64,000 nucleotides of DNA from Gautieria morchelliformis (taxonomy: Eukaryota > Basidiomycota > Agaricomycetes > Gomphales > Gomphaceae). Shown here in pieces: positions 31,859 through 40,999 of the stretch (within the stretch, counting starts at the first letter, position 1; every line of letters begins with the position of its first letter). A program made the translations under genes and the position numbers. The stretch covers positions 124,001-188,000 of the forward strand of contig WHVA01000092.1 in assembly GCA_015179125.1 (NCBI GenBank), in the 5' to 3' direction. The notes under the pieces were generated by a model. That model had not been told where the DNA came from. It saw only the letters and a program-made list of their open reading frames with translations, and searched no databases.

Positions 31859-32966
31859 TCACGTGTCCATTCGATCCTGGAACAAATCGTTCTGCCAATG
31901 CATTTCCCGCGTCAGCTGTTCCAAGACTGTGGACATCACAGTCATTTGGTTCTGTATGGACAGAACCTGGTGTTGTTGGACCTCCGCCATGTCAATCAAG
32001 ACATCCCAGATTTCACGCTGCTGTTTCCTCATGGCCCTTAAGGACCCGGCAATGTCGAGGAGTGGGTAGGACATAGTAAACCGGTTCAAAACTGCCTGCT
32101 CCAATTTCCCAGTCACCAGAAACGCTTCCGCGGAATTCCCTCCACTCGGTCCCGGTTTTGACTTTGGCGTCAACCCTTCAACCTTCTGTTTTTTTCACTC
32201 CACCCTTGAGGCACACCCGTCCACGACACAGCGCCTTTTCTTGTCCCGGCACTGATCGCACGATGTTTCCCGTGGATTGCTGGACCACGTGCAATCCAGC
32301 CCCTTTGACTCGCATGGGTCACAAGGAGCCTTCTCCTTTTCATCATCATCTCACGTTTTCCACTTCTTAGTCGCAGGATTCTCTGGACCTAGTTCCCACA
32401 ACTCCAGCATCCGATTTAACTTGTTTTTTCGAGCCTTTTGGAACTCGTCAGCCCGCTGTTTCCGTTCCACCACGAGGTTCACCAAAGGAGCGACTTCCTT
32501 TTGTTTTCCTTTTCCCTCGGGAGGCGGCATACTTTCCGCCGAAGATTCCGAGTCTGCTTCAGAATCGTCCTCAACAATTTTTTAGAAGGATTTTCAGTTA
32601 ATACAAGGAAAGCTCTGCTGGACATCTCCGACTCACCTGTTGTTTTTCCACCTTCTCTGTGGCAGCCTTGTCCTCAGCAGCTTTCTTAGCTGCGTTCCGT
32701 TTCCGCTTCTCCTTGCGGATATGCTCCTCCTCCTTGCGGCCTTCACGGTCCCTCCTCTCCTTCTCCTTCCTCTCCTTCTCCTTCCGATCTTTCTCCCGGC
32801 GTTCTTTTTCCTTGCGCTCTTTCTCCTTATGCTCCTCCTCCAATCGCTCTTTCTCTTTCCACGCAGCTTCCTCAGCCTCAGCCAGTTCCTTTTGCGCAAG
32901 CATGTCAGCGAAGTGCTGCTTTATCTCGGCACTCATCATTTTGGAGAAATTGACTGGAGCACTCAT
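31859..32966 (-). pseudogene. Antisense Zn2Cys6/coiled-coil gene inside G2
   Basis: On the strand opposite gag-pol, between pol and the 3' LTR, the ATG at 32966 opens a 110-codon exon that is almost pure charged helix (KEKERxEKDRKEKER..). A GTGAGT donor at 32636 and a TTGAG acceptor at 32570 define a 67-bp intron. Exon 2 (32569-31859) stays in frame for 237 codons; total 1041 nt. It holds an acidic Ser patch, a helix with RMLELWELGPENPATKKW, then C-X2-C-X6-C-X10-C-X2-C-X6-C with a KKRR basic run before the last Cys (about 32323-32230), matching the Zn2Cys6 binuclear cluster of fungal DNA-binding proteins. A C-terminal helical region (LRAMRKQQREIWDVLIDMAE..) follows. Two in-frame TGA codons (32351-32353, 32195-32197) flank the cluster; both could be former CGA. 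Likely a DNA-binding accessory protein of the element; role unknown. Confidence 0.72.
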
Positions 32967-33087
32967 GATGGATCAGAGAGAAGACGCGTTGGTTTTCCCA
33001 CCTATCTTTCAAGCCCCGACACGTTTGTTCATAAGTCACGTGATCCGACTTGTGGTCTCGTGGGGCTCGACTTTAAAGGGGAGATAC

Positions 33088-33745
33088 TGTTACAACCGTG
33101 CATTTACGATTTCCGACCATCAGTTCCACACACTTTCCGACCCCCCGATAGTTCCAATATTCCGCCCCTTGTTCTACTCCCTTGTTCTTTCGAGTCTATT
33201 ACTCGGACACACCGGACCCGCTTCATCATTTATCAAGACCATATGTCCGATCCACCTTGTAGTTCGTTGTCAGATATGTTTTCCGACCCCTTGTTCTTTG
33301 CCATTGTTTTACCTTACCCTGAACCCCCCTTGTAGTCCCATTGTTCCCAATTAGTTAGTTCCCACGTATGTCTACCCGACTTCCGCTCCCCCCGGAATTT
33401 GCTTAGTACCGTCTCATTACATGTTGTCTCAACTCCTTGTATAAAAGCCTCTCATGTATGTCTGTTATTCTGCAATCAGATAATCGCCTTCGACACTTGA
33501 TTTCCTTCGCTCCATCTCCTGTTCTTAGCACAGCGAGTCTAGCAAGACCTCCATCTCTCCGCTTTCTGCCTTCCGTCTTCCGCCTCAGTTCCGAGTCAAG
33601 TTCCGACTAACTCTTAGTTCAATACTTTCTGACCTCCGACCCATTTCCGAAATACTTAGGACAATAGTTCATTGGGGGTGCAACGTACAAGTTGAAGCCG
33701 CTGTCCTTTCCAGTTCCGACTTAGCGGAAACCTCGATGCGTAACA
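33088..33745 (+). repeat. G2 3' LTR
   Basis: 658 bp, TGTTACAACC..ATGCGTAACA, preceded by a short purine tract (AAAGGGGAGA, 33075-33084). It is followed by the TTTTG duplication and then the remaining 114 bp of the G1 family-A LTR. Confidence 0.93.
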
Positions 33746-33750
33746 TTTTG

Positions 33751-33864
33751 AACATTTATTGGTTCACCCTTTTTGCCAAACGGCATACTTATTTGCACCA
33801 GTTATTCGGGCATTCACTGTGTTCACTAATACACGATATTAATGCCTAAAAACCAATCTTGACA
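33751..33864 (+). repeat. G1 3' LTR (family A), last part
   Basis: AACATTTATTGGTTCACC..CCAATCTTGACA continues the family-A LTR cut by G2. The base after it starts unrelated genic sequence, so this is the outer right end of G1. Confidence 0.88.
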
Positions 33865-34129
33865 CATATGCATTGAGTTTGTAAAGGTCTACCACGAGGC
33901 AACTGTTTGAGGCTCTAGGAGACATCAGAGCTGAAATACTTGCCATCACACCACTTCCACTGAAAATATCCATAGTAAGTGCAAAAGTGTCTTGCTGCAA
34001 CTCCCATGCAAGGCAATAGGAGTCATCAAACACAGTCTTTCTTCCATGCCCATGCAATGATGGAATGCATGCTTCAAGCAACTGCTGCAACTTGTCCGTC
34101 CTTGTTGGGGGAAGTTCAAGACTAATCAT
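33865..34129 (-). pseudogene. 2OG-Fe(II) oxygenase-like gene fragment
   Basis: The ATG at 34129 opens a frame reading LLEACIPSLHGHGRKTVFDD, SYCLAWEL, then VDLYKLNAYV at the left edge, where G1's LTR begins. The pattern (an ACxP..GxG..DxSY stretch, then an AELYKLNVY-type strand) is that of fungal prolyl-hydroxylase-like 2OG oxygenases just before the metal-binding HxD. The iron ligands themselves would lie beyond the break and are absent. G1 insertion or a linked deletion truncated it. The assignment rests on pattern memory only. Confidence 0.45.
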
Positions 34130-35421
34130 GCTATATGGTGCTCAATGAACCAGACATTTGCACACTACTGTATTCTCATACCTGTGAGCATAACCACCAT
34201 CCCCTACATTGTAGAGTAGACAGGGTTTCTGTTCAGCAGGAAGTTGAATCACTCCACCACAACAATGACAGAGTTTGTGAATTTCGAGCAGAATACAGAT
34301 GTGGCCTTTAACTCAAGGCTGAGTTCAATGTATAACGCAAGAGGAGAAAGTAACTCGAGGTTTGACTAAATGACTCAAAGTCGGAAGAGATATCACAAGA
34401 AAGGTTGGTTATTATTCATCTCATACATGTGCAGCTATTTATGCTAACTCGGATAGGGGTCTCAATACAGAGGGTCGGACAACAAGGGACTTTGAATGTA
34501 CGTGTGGCCGGTACATATATGTAGCCAACACTGAATACTTCCTGCAGAATGCACACTTGGTTCATCCTGATGATGAGGTGGGAGGGTGTATACTGGATTG
34601 ATGATGCGATAGATAAGGCTGAGATGTAGGTGGAGTGGAATAGGAAGGATAGATGTGACTCAAATATGATGGAGGAAAGATAGGGTCGGTGAGATGGCAT
34701 CGGATTGGTTCATCCTGGTGCTCAGCTACTCGAATGTGCAATGACTTAATGTGTGCCTCGACTTGACTTGTCGTGTGGGTCTAAGGGCTCAGAAATAGTG
34801 TGATGGGCTCAGCTCAGCTCGGTGGATGTTGATACTCAGATGTAGTTTCGACTCATGCCCTGTGTAATACTCAATAACTCGAATGTGTGTGTATATGCGC
34901 TTCAAGGTGCTTGGGATGGAATTGAATGTTGATAGTCAATGGGAAGTCGTTAATATAGTCGTGAATAGAGTTGTTATAGTGGGTGTTATGAGTCATTAGT
35001 ATGCATGAAGTCATGAAATAGATCAAGTGAAACCAAGTCCATAGCTGCTAAAACTCTCCTTGTGACAAACAAAACTGAGATTCTATCTTGGTCAGACTTT
35101 CAACAAGATCCTTGAGGACCTGCTCATCCACTGACATGAGAGGTGGTCTGTTTATGCTGGTCATGATCCCAGATGCAGAGTAAAATTGGCTCTCTTTACA
35201 TAAGTTTATGTAAGGGCTCATTAATTCCTTGGACCACTTGGCAAGAGGCATGCTTGGCTTTCAGAGTCATCGATTCATCACTAATCCATGATGCCAGTCT
35301 CTAACATTCTTTTCTCTCTACAGGTCAATATCTATGGGTGTGTTGTGGACCTGAACCTATGTCCATGTGATAGCCTTGTGGGATGTCTAAGGTTGTGGGT
35401 AACCACTCATGCTGGTGAGGG
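34130..35421. other. No gene recognised
   Basis: AT-leaning sequence with many CTCAGCTCGG/ACTCGAATGTG words around 34720-34900. Short minus frames at 34416-34700 and 35048-35251 (the latter acidic and helical, VDEQVLKDLVESLTKIESQF) could be exons of the oxygenase locus or of something else; neither is convincing. Confidence 0.45.
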
Positions 35422-36545
35422 ATGGCTCCCACGGTCCTACCACCACCACCACTGCCCGATAAACTCCAAGTACAGTCTACCACAGCATTGTTAACAACCA
35501 TACTTGAACAACTTAGTATTTTGATACATGGAATTGCTCTCCCTAAGACCAAGGCTGCTAAAATGGTGACAATCTCTCTCAATGCCCTGTACCAAAGCTG
35601 CAACCTGATCTCTATAGCCCAATCAACACTCAAAGACTCTCAACATGACCAACATCTAGCCAGTATTTATAAACATCTGGGATCCATCTCCATGCACTTA
35701 AGGTAGAGGCAGCTAGGAACCAGCGCCCATATGTAATATGGGGGCCTATGTCACATGAGCACAAAATCTGAGGGTTTGAAATCTTCTTCTTTTTTAGCAA
35801 CATAAATTATGATATAAAATCTCTATCTCTTCCCAGATTTCTGAAGTTCATATAGGATAGTGCTTGGAAGGATGTGGTGCCTATGGTGCCACTGGTTAGC
35901 CCAGACAGCTTGGGAACCAATAAACACCTTTTGGTGGGCAGCGCCCCAATACTGCTAAGCTCCAAAACTATATAGAAATAAAAGTATAATTTTTTTGACA
36001 CTCCAACTTTGTAAATGCAACTCCTCTACCAACTTTGAGGAATTGAATAAATTCTTTGCAACAAATGATAGCCTGACATATAGGGAATGGATTCTAGGCA
36101 AAATATATGAATTATCTATCTTGAGTAATTTCTTATAGGCTTTCTTTGAACGAGCCTGCTGGCTTAGGTAAGGGGGTACCAGTTCCTAGCTGTGTCTACC
36201 TTAGGCCTTCCAAACACCATGCAATCCACTGGAAAACACACCTACGTATCTGTCCTTACCTCACCCACTATGCAGGCCCCACAGCCTTCTCCTGACCCCA
36301 ACACCTTTCCACAATATGTAGTTTGACCTTACGCTTGTGCAATCCAACTGCAACACCCCAATGCTTTCAGGTCTGTCCAATGAGGAGCTAAGAGAGGAAA
36401 TCTGCAAAGCCATTGAAGATACTGAGTGCTGGTTTGAAACAAGATCGTACACAACAGATGCTGATGGAAATGAGGATGTAGAGAGCATCCCACCACAGAT
36501 CCATGCTGCGGGTTGGTACTGGAGTGGGGATATATGGGTTGTGAC
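35422..36545 (+). pseudogene. Possible LINE (Tad1-type) ORF1 relic, split by a MITE and by element E
   Basis: The ATG at 35422 opens a Pro-rich start and a helical stretch (LLTTILEQLSILIHG, IYKHLGSISMHL). Removing the MITE at 35701-36201 joins this to GLPNTMQSTGKHTYVSVLTS without a frame change. After a TGA and a frame shift it continues as LSNEELREEICKAIEDTECW and IHAAGWYWSGDIWVVT, which crosses element E (TSD GTGAC) to CSEAEQIYLASTVHCW at 47343-47398. The order helix, linker, then an IxGxxWxxSGDIxxxT..EAE strand resembles the RRM-like ORF1 of Tad1 retrotransposons. No endonuclease or RT follows. The coding continuity is solid; the family name is tentative. Confidence 0.4.
35701..36201. mobile_element. 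MITE, 501 bp, imperfect ~30-bp TIRs, TA target duplication
   Basis: The left end AGGTAGAGGCAGCTAGGAAC and the reverse complement of the right end AGGTAGACACAGCTAGGAAC are nearly identical and stay similar for about 10 more bases. TA flanks both sides (35699-35700, 36202-36203). Removing the insert restores an open frame in the host ORF. No transposase. The TA duplication suggests a Tc1/mariner-type helper; TTA for Harbinger is a weaker alternative. Confidence 0.75.
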
Positions 36546-37238
36546 TGTCATAAAAATATCAGTAAGCCGTCACTACCACCACAACCTGTCCAACCGCCGC
36601 ATATACGTTGCCCCGCGTCTCATATACACTTCCACTCACACCACCCACATCTACCTGAGCCCACACACATCGACATGACACACCACATCATTCCTATCGC
36701 TCCACTGATTCGACCCTGACCCAACACCCTTGGATCCACCCAACCCGAGTCGCAGCCTGAGCCCAAGGGACGTTGATCCACACAGGAGCTAGTTGTTGAA
36801 CCACATATCTACATATCTTCCATATGACTTTCCTTTCTAAATCACAACCCATGTTTCTGATATCTATGATCACCTACACCCCTCCCCATTCGATAGACCA
36901 ATCCCCTAGCTACCGCTGTCTCTGGACCACCATACTCCCGAGTCCAGACACTTCAATCAATCCACGTGTTCCCCCTCCGCCCTTCATGCTGCAGCACACC
37001 TTGTAGCTATATAAATAGTTCAACATGTATATCCACATTCTCCAGTCAATCTGAACTCATGTTGAACCACACTGGTATTTTGCGATGCACAGCATTGCGT
37101 AGTTGTTACTGAGGAGGATACACATACTGTGTTTCCTCTATATCTTCACTTCTATAAACCCACTCGATTCGACTTCAAACCGAAGTCTGAATCCAAATCA
37201 CTGTTCTATTAACTATCAGCTGCTCTTAATCTTTCACA
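36546..37238 (+). repeat. E 5' LTR
   Basis: Starts TGTCATAAAAATATC and ends CTTTCACA. The last bases together with the leader form a perfect hairpin, CTCTTAATC/GATTAAGAG, spanning the LTR end (about 37223-37247) where a primer site would be expected. Confidence 0.9.
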
Positions 37239-37263
37239 GATTAAGAGTCTCATCATACTCACC

Positions 37264-38763
37264 ATGGCACAAGCAACGGCAACGGCACCGGCGCATATCA
37301 CACCGAAACATGATATACACAAGTTCAGGGACATCAAACCCAAACTGGGTAAGGACAACTGGATGTCCTGGAAGAGGGAATTGTTAGCGACTGCGAGGGA
37401 TAGGGGATTATTCAAAATTATCACCGGTGCAGACCCTTACCCCACAGCAGCTAACCAACAGAGAGCCATCACTACTGGAACCAATACGACCAGTGGAACG
37501 ATACTATCACAGCTTCGGGACGATTGGGACGACAGGAACAATGTGGCTTACAGTCAAATCTTACTCTGCATATTGCCCGAACTCCAGATGGCAATCGACA
37601 CCACCGACAGATGCGAAGAAGCCTGGAAGATACTCATAAGGAAGTTCGAGTCTACTGATCCAAGCAAGATCAGCATAATCAGAACCCGATACGAAAAATA
37701 CCACATGACCGACAGGCAAACGGTCTCAACATACATCACCGTCATGAAGGAATTCAGAAATCAGCTTGCAAAGATGGGTGAACACATAGCCGATTCCACT
37801 CATGCAGCCACAATCCTCAGAGACCTCCCGGAATCGTGGAGACCTATCGTGCAAACGATACGAATGATCAGTAAAGATCCGGACGATATCGAGGAGCGTT
37901 TGGAAGCGCACAAGGCAGATCTAGGGGCCGTCGAGGTGTCAACACAAGCCGCCACCGCGTTCGTCGCCCAATCCCGACAACCTAGACGACCATACAACCC
38001 CTTTCAGAGACCACCCAACAACAACGTCCACAACAATACATATGCACAGCAAAACCGACAGATGCCATATCAAAACCAGGGGATAGGCTTTCACTGCAAC
38101 AATTGTGGTAAGCCGAATCATTCAGCAGCAAGGTGCTACATGCCTGGAGGAGGACTCGCGGGACAAGAGCTGTGGAAAAGGGGGAGTGACGTACAGGGAG
38201 GAGGACAGGATCAGAACACAGGTAATGACCTCAACAGGCCGACCCCAGCTCCACAGCGGCAACACCCGGGTGCCACTGACTCAGCCCGACTCGCCAGCAT
38301 ACCTAAAAGGGATATCGTCATGATGGCCCATGCCGAAAACACAGACAAAAGTATGATGATATCAACTGACCCATCAGCACTCTCTGCAATTCAGAATGAC
38401 GTCCACATGTGGCTGATCGACTCTGGAGCATCGAGTCACCTGTGCGGAAACGCAAGCCTCTTCGATGAGCTACACCCCACACCGACGATATCCATCGGAA
38501 CTTCCAGCGAAGAGTCGTTCAACGCTGACCAGAGGGGAACCATCAGAATAACCATACAGAGCGATGGGAACTCACGGATAATGCCACTAGCCCTGACACT
38601 GCAGGACGTCATATACGTACCGACCCTCAAGGTGAACCTACTATCGGTCGGACGAATGATGGCAGCTGACATTGATGTAATATTCAGTAAGACCGACACG
38701 TCGCTACTGATGGGAGAGGAGATCATAGCCAAGGGAACGAAGGTTGACAACTTATTTGCTTAC
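37264..38763 (+). pseudogene. E gag-protease (copia type)
   Basis: The ATG at 37264 is 25 bp after the LTR. The product has a copia Gag core (WMSWKRELLATARDRGLF, AWKILIRKFESTDPSKIS, EFRNQLAKMGEHI, LPESWRPIVQTI), a CCHC-like knuckle CNNCGKPNHSAARC (about residue 280) and the protease motif WLIDSGASSHLC (about residue 380), ending KGTKVDNLFAY. The frame is open over about 500 codons and stops only because of the inserted LTR; past it the frame continues MAQPSPKDESEI. Confidence 0.9.
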
Positions 38764-39412
38764 TAATATAATGGGTGAATATGGATGTTGTGAATCGATA
38801 GAAGTGTAATTCAAGTCCCAAGTGGAACCGAATCAAGATACGTTCGGGAGTATGAGTATCTGGGAGTATGGGAGGGCTATACGTGTTCTGACAGAGGTAT
38901 CGCAAGTCCAAATGCGATCTGAGATGAGTAGGTTCTTTGGGAAACTGTGAGTTCAATTGACTGGAAGGGGGCTACCGGCGCCGGTAGGGATGTGTGAAGT
39001 GAGTATACTACGGGGGTTGGAGTGCTGGTTGCTGCGGCGTGTACATATTGTGTCTATCGAATGGGAAGTGGTGTGTGAGACTGTAATATCAGAAGCATAT
39101 GGTGCATGTGGGGAAGAGAGAGAAAAAGGTAATAGTCAGTGCACGGTGGCTGAGCCACCGTGCCACTCCACGGATCAGCTATGCTTGGGCTCAGGGACGG
39201 GTCAGCGGGCTTTGCATCGGGCATTGGATGGTAGTGGTGTGGATCATGGTCATGGGGTGCGTGTGGGCTTGGGTAGATGTGTGTGGACTGGTGAATAGTT
39301 GAGTAAGGATTGTGGGGGTATGCGCATGGCATAGGCAGAGGGTAAGGAGGAATCGTGAGAAGAGAAAGGGGAGGGGGGTCGTGCGTCCATAGATATGATA
39401 ATATTTGCGACA
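38764..39412 (-). mobile_element. Solo LTR-like insertion in E (TSD CTTAC)
   Basis: 649 bp flanked by CTTAC at 38759-38763 and 39413-39417; its removal restores the E reading frame. On the minus strand it starts TGTCGCAAATATTATC and ends ATTATATTA, so only one end has the usual TG/CA. No ORF of its own. A minus-strand solo LTR is the best reading, but the family is not otherwise in the window. Confidence 0.6.
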
Positions 39413-39417
39413 CTTAC

Positions 39418-40495
39418 ATGGCTCAACCATCTCCAAAGGATGAGTCCGAGATAGCGGCATACACAAAGAACCTGACGAACTGACTCTATGGCATCACATA
39501 TTAGCCCACACAGCCGTTTCCACTATCGAAAAGATGATAAAGAAACATACCAGCACAGGGCTACCAGATCTCGACACTCAGCACAAGATCAAACAGTGCG
39601 CAAGCTGTCCACATGGGATGCAAATGAAAGTGCCGTTCAAGCAAGTCGAGGAGCTGCTGAAAAGCATGGGCGACATCATTCCGTCAGACCTATGTGGCCC
39701 TTTCGAAACGTCCATCGAGGGTTACAGGTACTTCGTGACTTGGATCGATCACGCCACACGATACGCCCGCATCGATTTCCTGAAAAACAAGGAATGTCAG
39801 AACATCACCGAGTCATTCAAGAATTACATCGCATGGCTAAAGAAGCAGAGGGGAGCAGATGTGAGGAAGATAAGGTCAGATAACAGAGGAGAATATATGG
39901 GAAGGGACTTCAAACACCTGTGCAGTGAGCTCGGAATTATTCACGAGACAACGAGCCCTCACACTCCAGAACACAATGGAGTGGCCGAGCGATACAACCG
40001 AACCTTACAAGAAGGCGCACTTACTCTACAACACAACATGAACCTATCGAATAAATTCTGGGTATCAGCTGTGGACACGGTGAATTTTGTCAAAAACCGA
40101 CTACTGCACCACAGACTCGGCATGTCACCATATGAGGCACTATGGGGAAGCAAACCCAGACTTGACTGGTTGCGCGTATATGGATCGAGATGCTGACATT
40201 GCTACTGAAGGCGACGAGGAAGAAGGGGGACTTTAAGTCAGTGGAGAGAATTTTTGCAGGGTACTTCGAGGACTCGAATACATACAAGGTGTGGGTACCA
40301 CGCACCAGGACGCTGATAAAGGCTAGAGATGTGATATTCGACGAGTTAAAACACATCAAATGTACCACAATACAACTCATCGACGATGACGATACCCCTT
40401 CACTCTGGGTAATCGATGGCGAAACCCAGAAATGCATCAAACAGCCAGAACCAGATCACGACGAGGCGGCGGATGACGACGATGCAATTCCACCG
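39418..40495 (+). pseudogene. E integrase
   Basis: After AQPSPKDESEIAAYTKN and a small frame break come the zinc-finger histidines (WHHILAHTAVSTI) and CASCPHG, then SDLCGPF, WIDHATRYARIDFLKNKECQ, RSDNRGEYMGRDF and PHTPEHNGVAERYNRTLQ: the copia DDE core with all three acidic residues. It proceeds to ALWGSKPRLDWLRVYGSRC, shifts frame, and continues FAGYFEDSNTYKVWVP and DDDAIPP, where D is inserted. Confidence 0.88.
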
Positions 40496-40984
40496 TGTTG
40501 GGTGCATTTATGCTCCTGCACCAAAATCAAGCATAATATGTTCGATTTATTGTATGGTGTTTCAATCTCTTCTCATATTGTTCTTGTACCATGCACTCAC
40601 TTCTCTGATTATTTTCGAAAATTTTCAGTCACTCCCTATCTCTCTATTCCACTTTGATATTCCTATTTTCACAGGCGGCTGCACCCAGCGGAGTTTGAAA
40701 TGACTTCGACGCGCGAGCTCTTGAGCGCTAAAGGGCCGGGTGCATGTATATGCCTTCTGAGACAGAATAATACTCCTCTCCCAGTGACAATAAATTCACT
40801 GAGAGAGGCGAGTAGTATCTTTCATATTTACATAGCATGTTGACTGAAAATCATGTAGTGTATTTGATTCTAGGTATTATATTAATATCCCAGTGACAAT
40901 AAATTCACTGAGAGAGTGTATTTGATTCTAGATTTCTAAGAACTCTACCGAACCTTCCCTGCCATAGCCCCTTAGTTGCTAACA
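40496..40984 (+). repeat. D 5' LTR
   Basis: 489 bp, TGTTGGGTGC..TTGCTAACA. It contains twice the block CCCAGTGACAATAAATTCAC followed by TGAGAGAG. It belongs to the same family as the F LTR, as both begin TGTTGGGTGCAT. Confidence 0.9.
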
Positions 40985-40985
40985 A

Positions 40986-40999
40986 GGGTTATGGGCCCC
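40986..40999 (+). other. D primer-binding site, half-tRNA(iMet) type
   Basis: GGGTTATGGGCCCC, two bases after the LTR end, is complementary (one mismatch) to the anticodon arm of initiator tRNA-Met (GGGCUCAUAACCC). Copia-class elements are known to prime from such cleaved half-tRNAs. The gag ATG at 40991 lies inside the site. Confidence 0.65.

Larger units (their letters stand above)
25804..33745 (+). mobile_element. Full-length gypsy element G2 (chromovirus), TSD TTTTG
   Basis: 7942 bp with LTRs at 25804-26460 and 33088-33745, flanked by TTTTG at 25799-25803 and 33746-33750. Order: LTR, gag, -1 frameshift site, pol (PR-RT-RH-IN-chromodomain), a 1.5-kb 3' region with an antisense gene, purine tract, LTR. 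By hand count the LTRs differ at about 19 positions plus two 1-bp gaps in 657 bp (about 3%), most of them at CpG. Gag has a stop and a frameshift; pol is open throughout but has a changed RNase H residue. The sequence is saturated with TTCCG. Confidence 0.95.
17883..33864 (+). mobile_element. Gypsy element G1 (chromovirus), 5'-truncated, broken by four insertions
   Basis: The pieces are collinear: RT at 17883-18266, RT/RNase H at 19327-20038, RNase H/integrase/chromodomain at 21072-22799, a 3' non-coding/antisense region to 24887 and a family-A 3' LTR (24888-25803, completed at 33751-33864) preceded by a purine tract (AGGAGGGGGG, about 24876-24884). Each break is explained by an insertion with a 5-bp duplication: 18267-19326 (CATGA), 20039-21071 (GAACC), 22980-24008 (GCGGG) and G2 at 25804-33745 (TTTTG). 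No gag or 5' LTR is present. Frameshifts, stops and changed catalytic residues show an old copy. Confidence 0.85.

Noticed and set aside
32640-33354. Two 231-aa plus ORFs rich in Phe/Leu/Ser opposite the antisense coiled coil
   Set aside because: They are complements of the Lys/Glu-rich helix and read on into the LTR. The minus frame has the intron and the Cys cluster.
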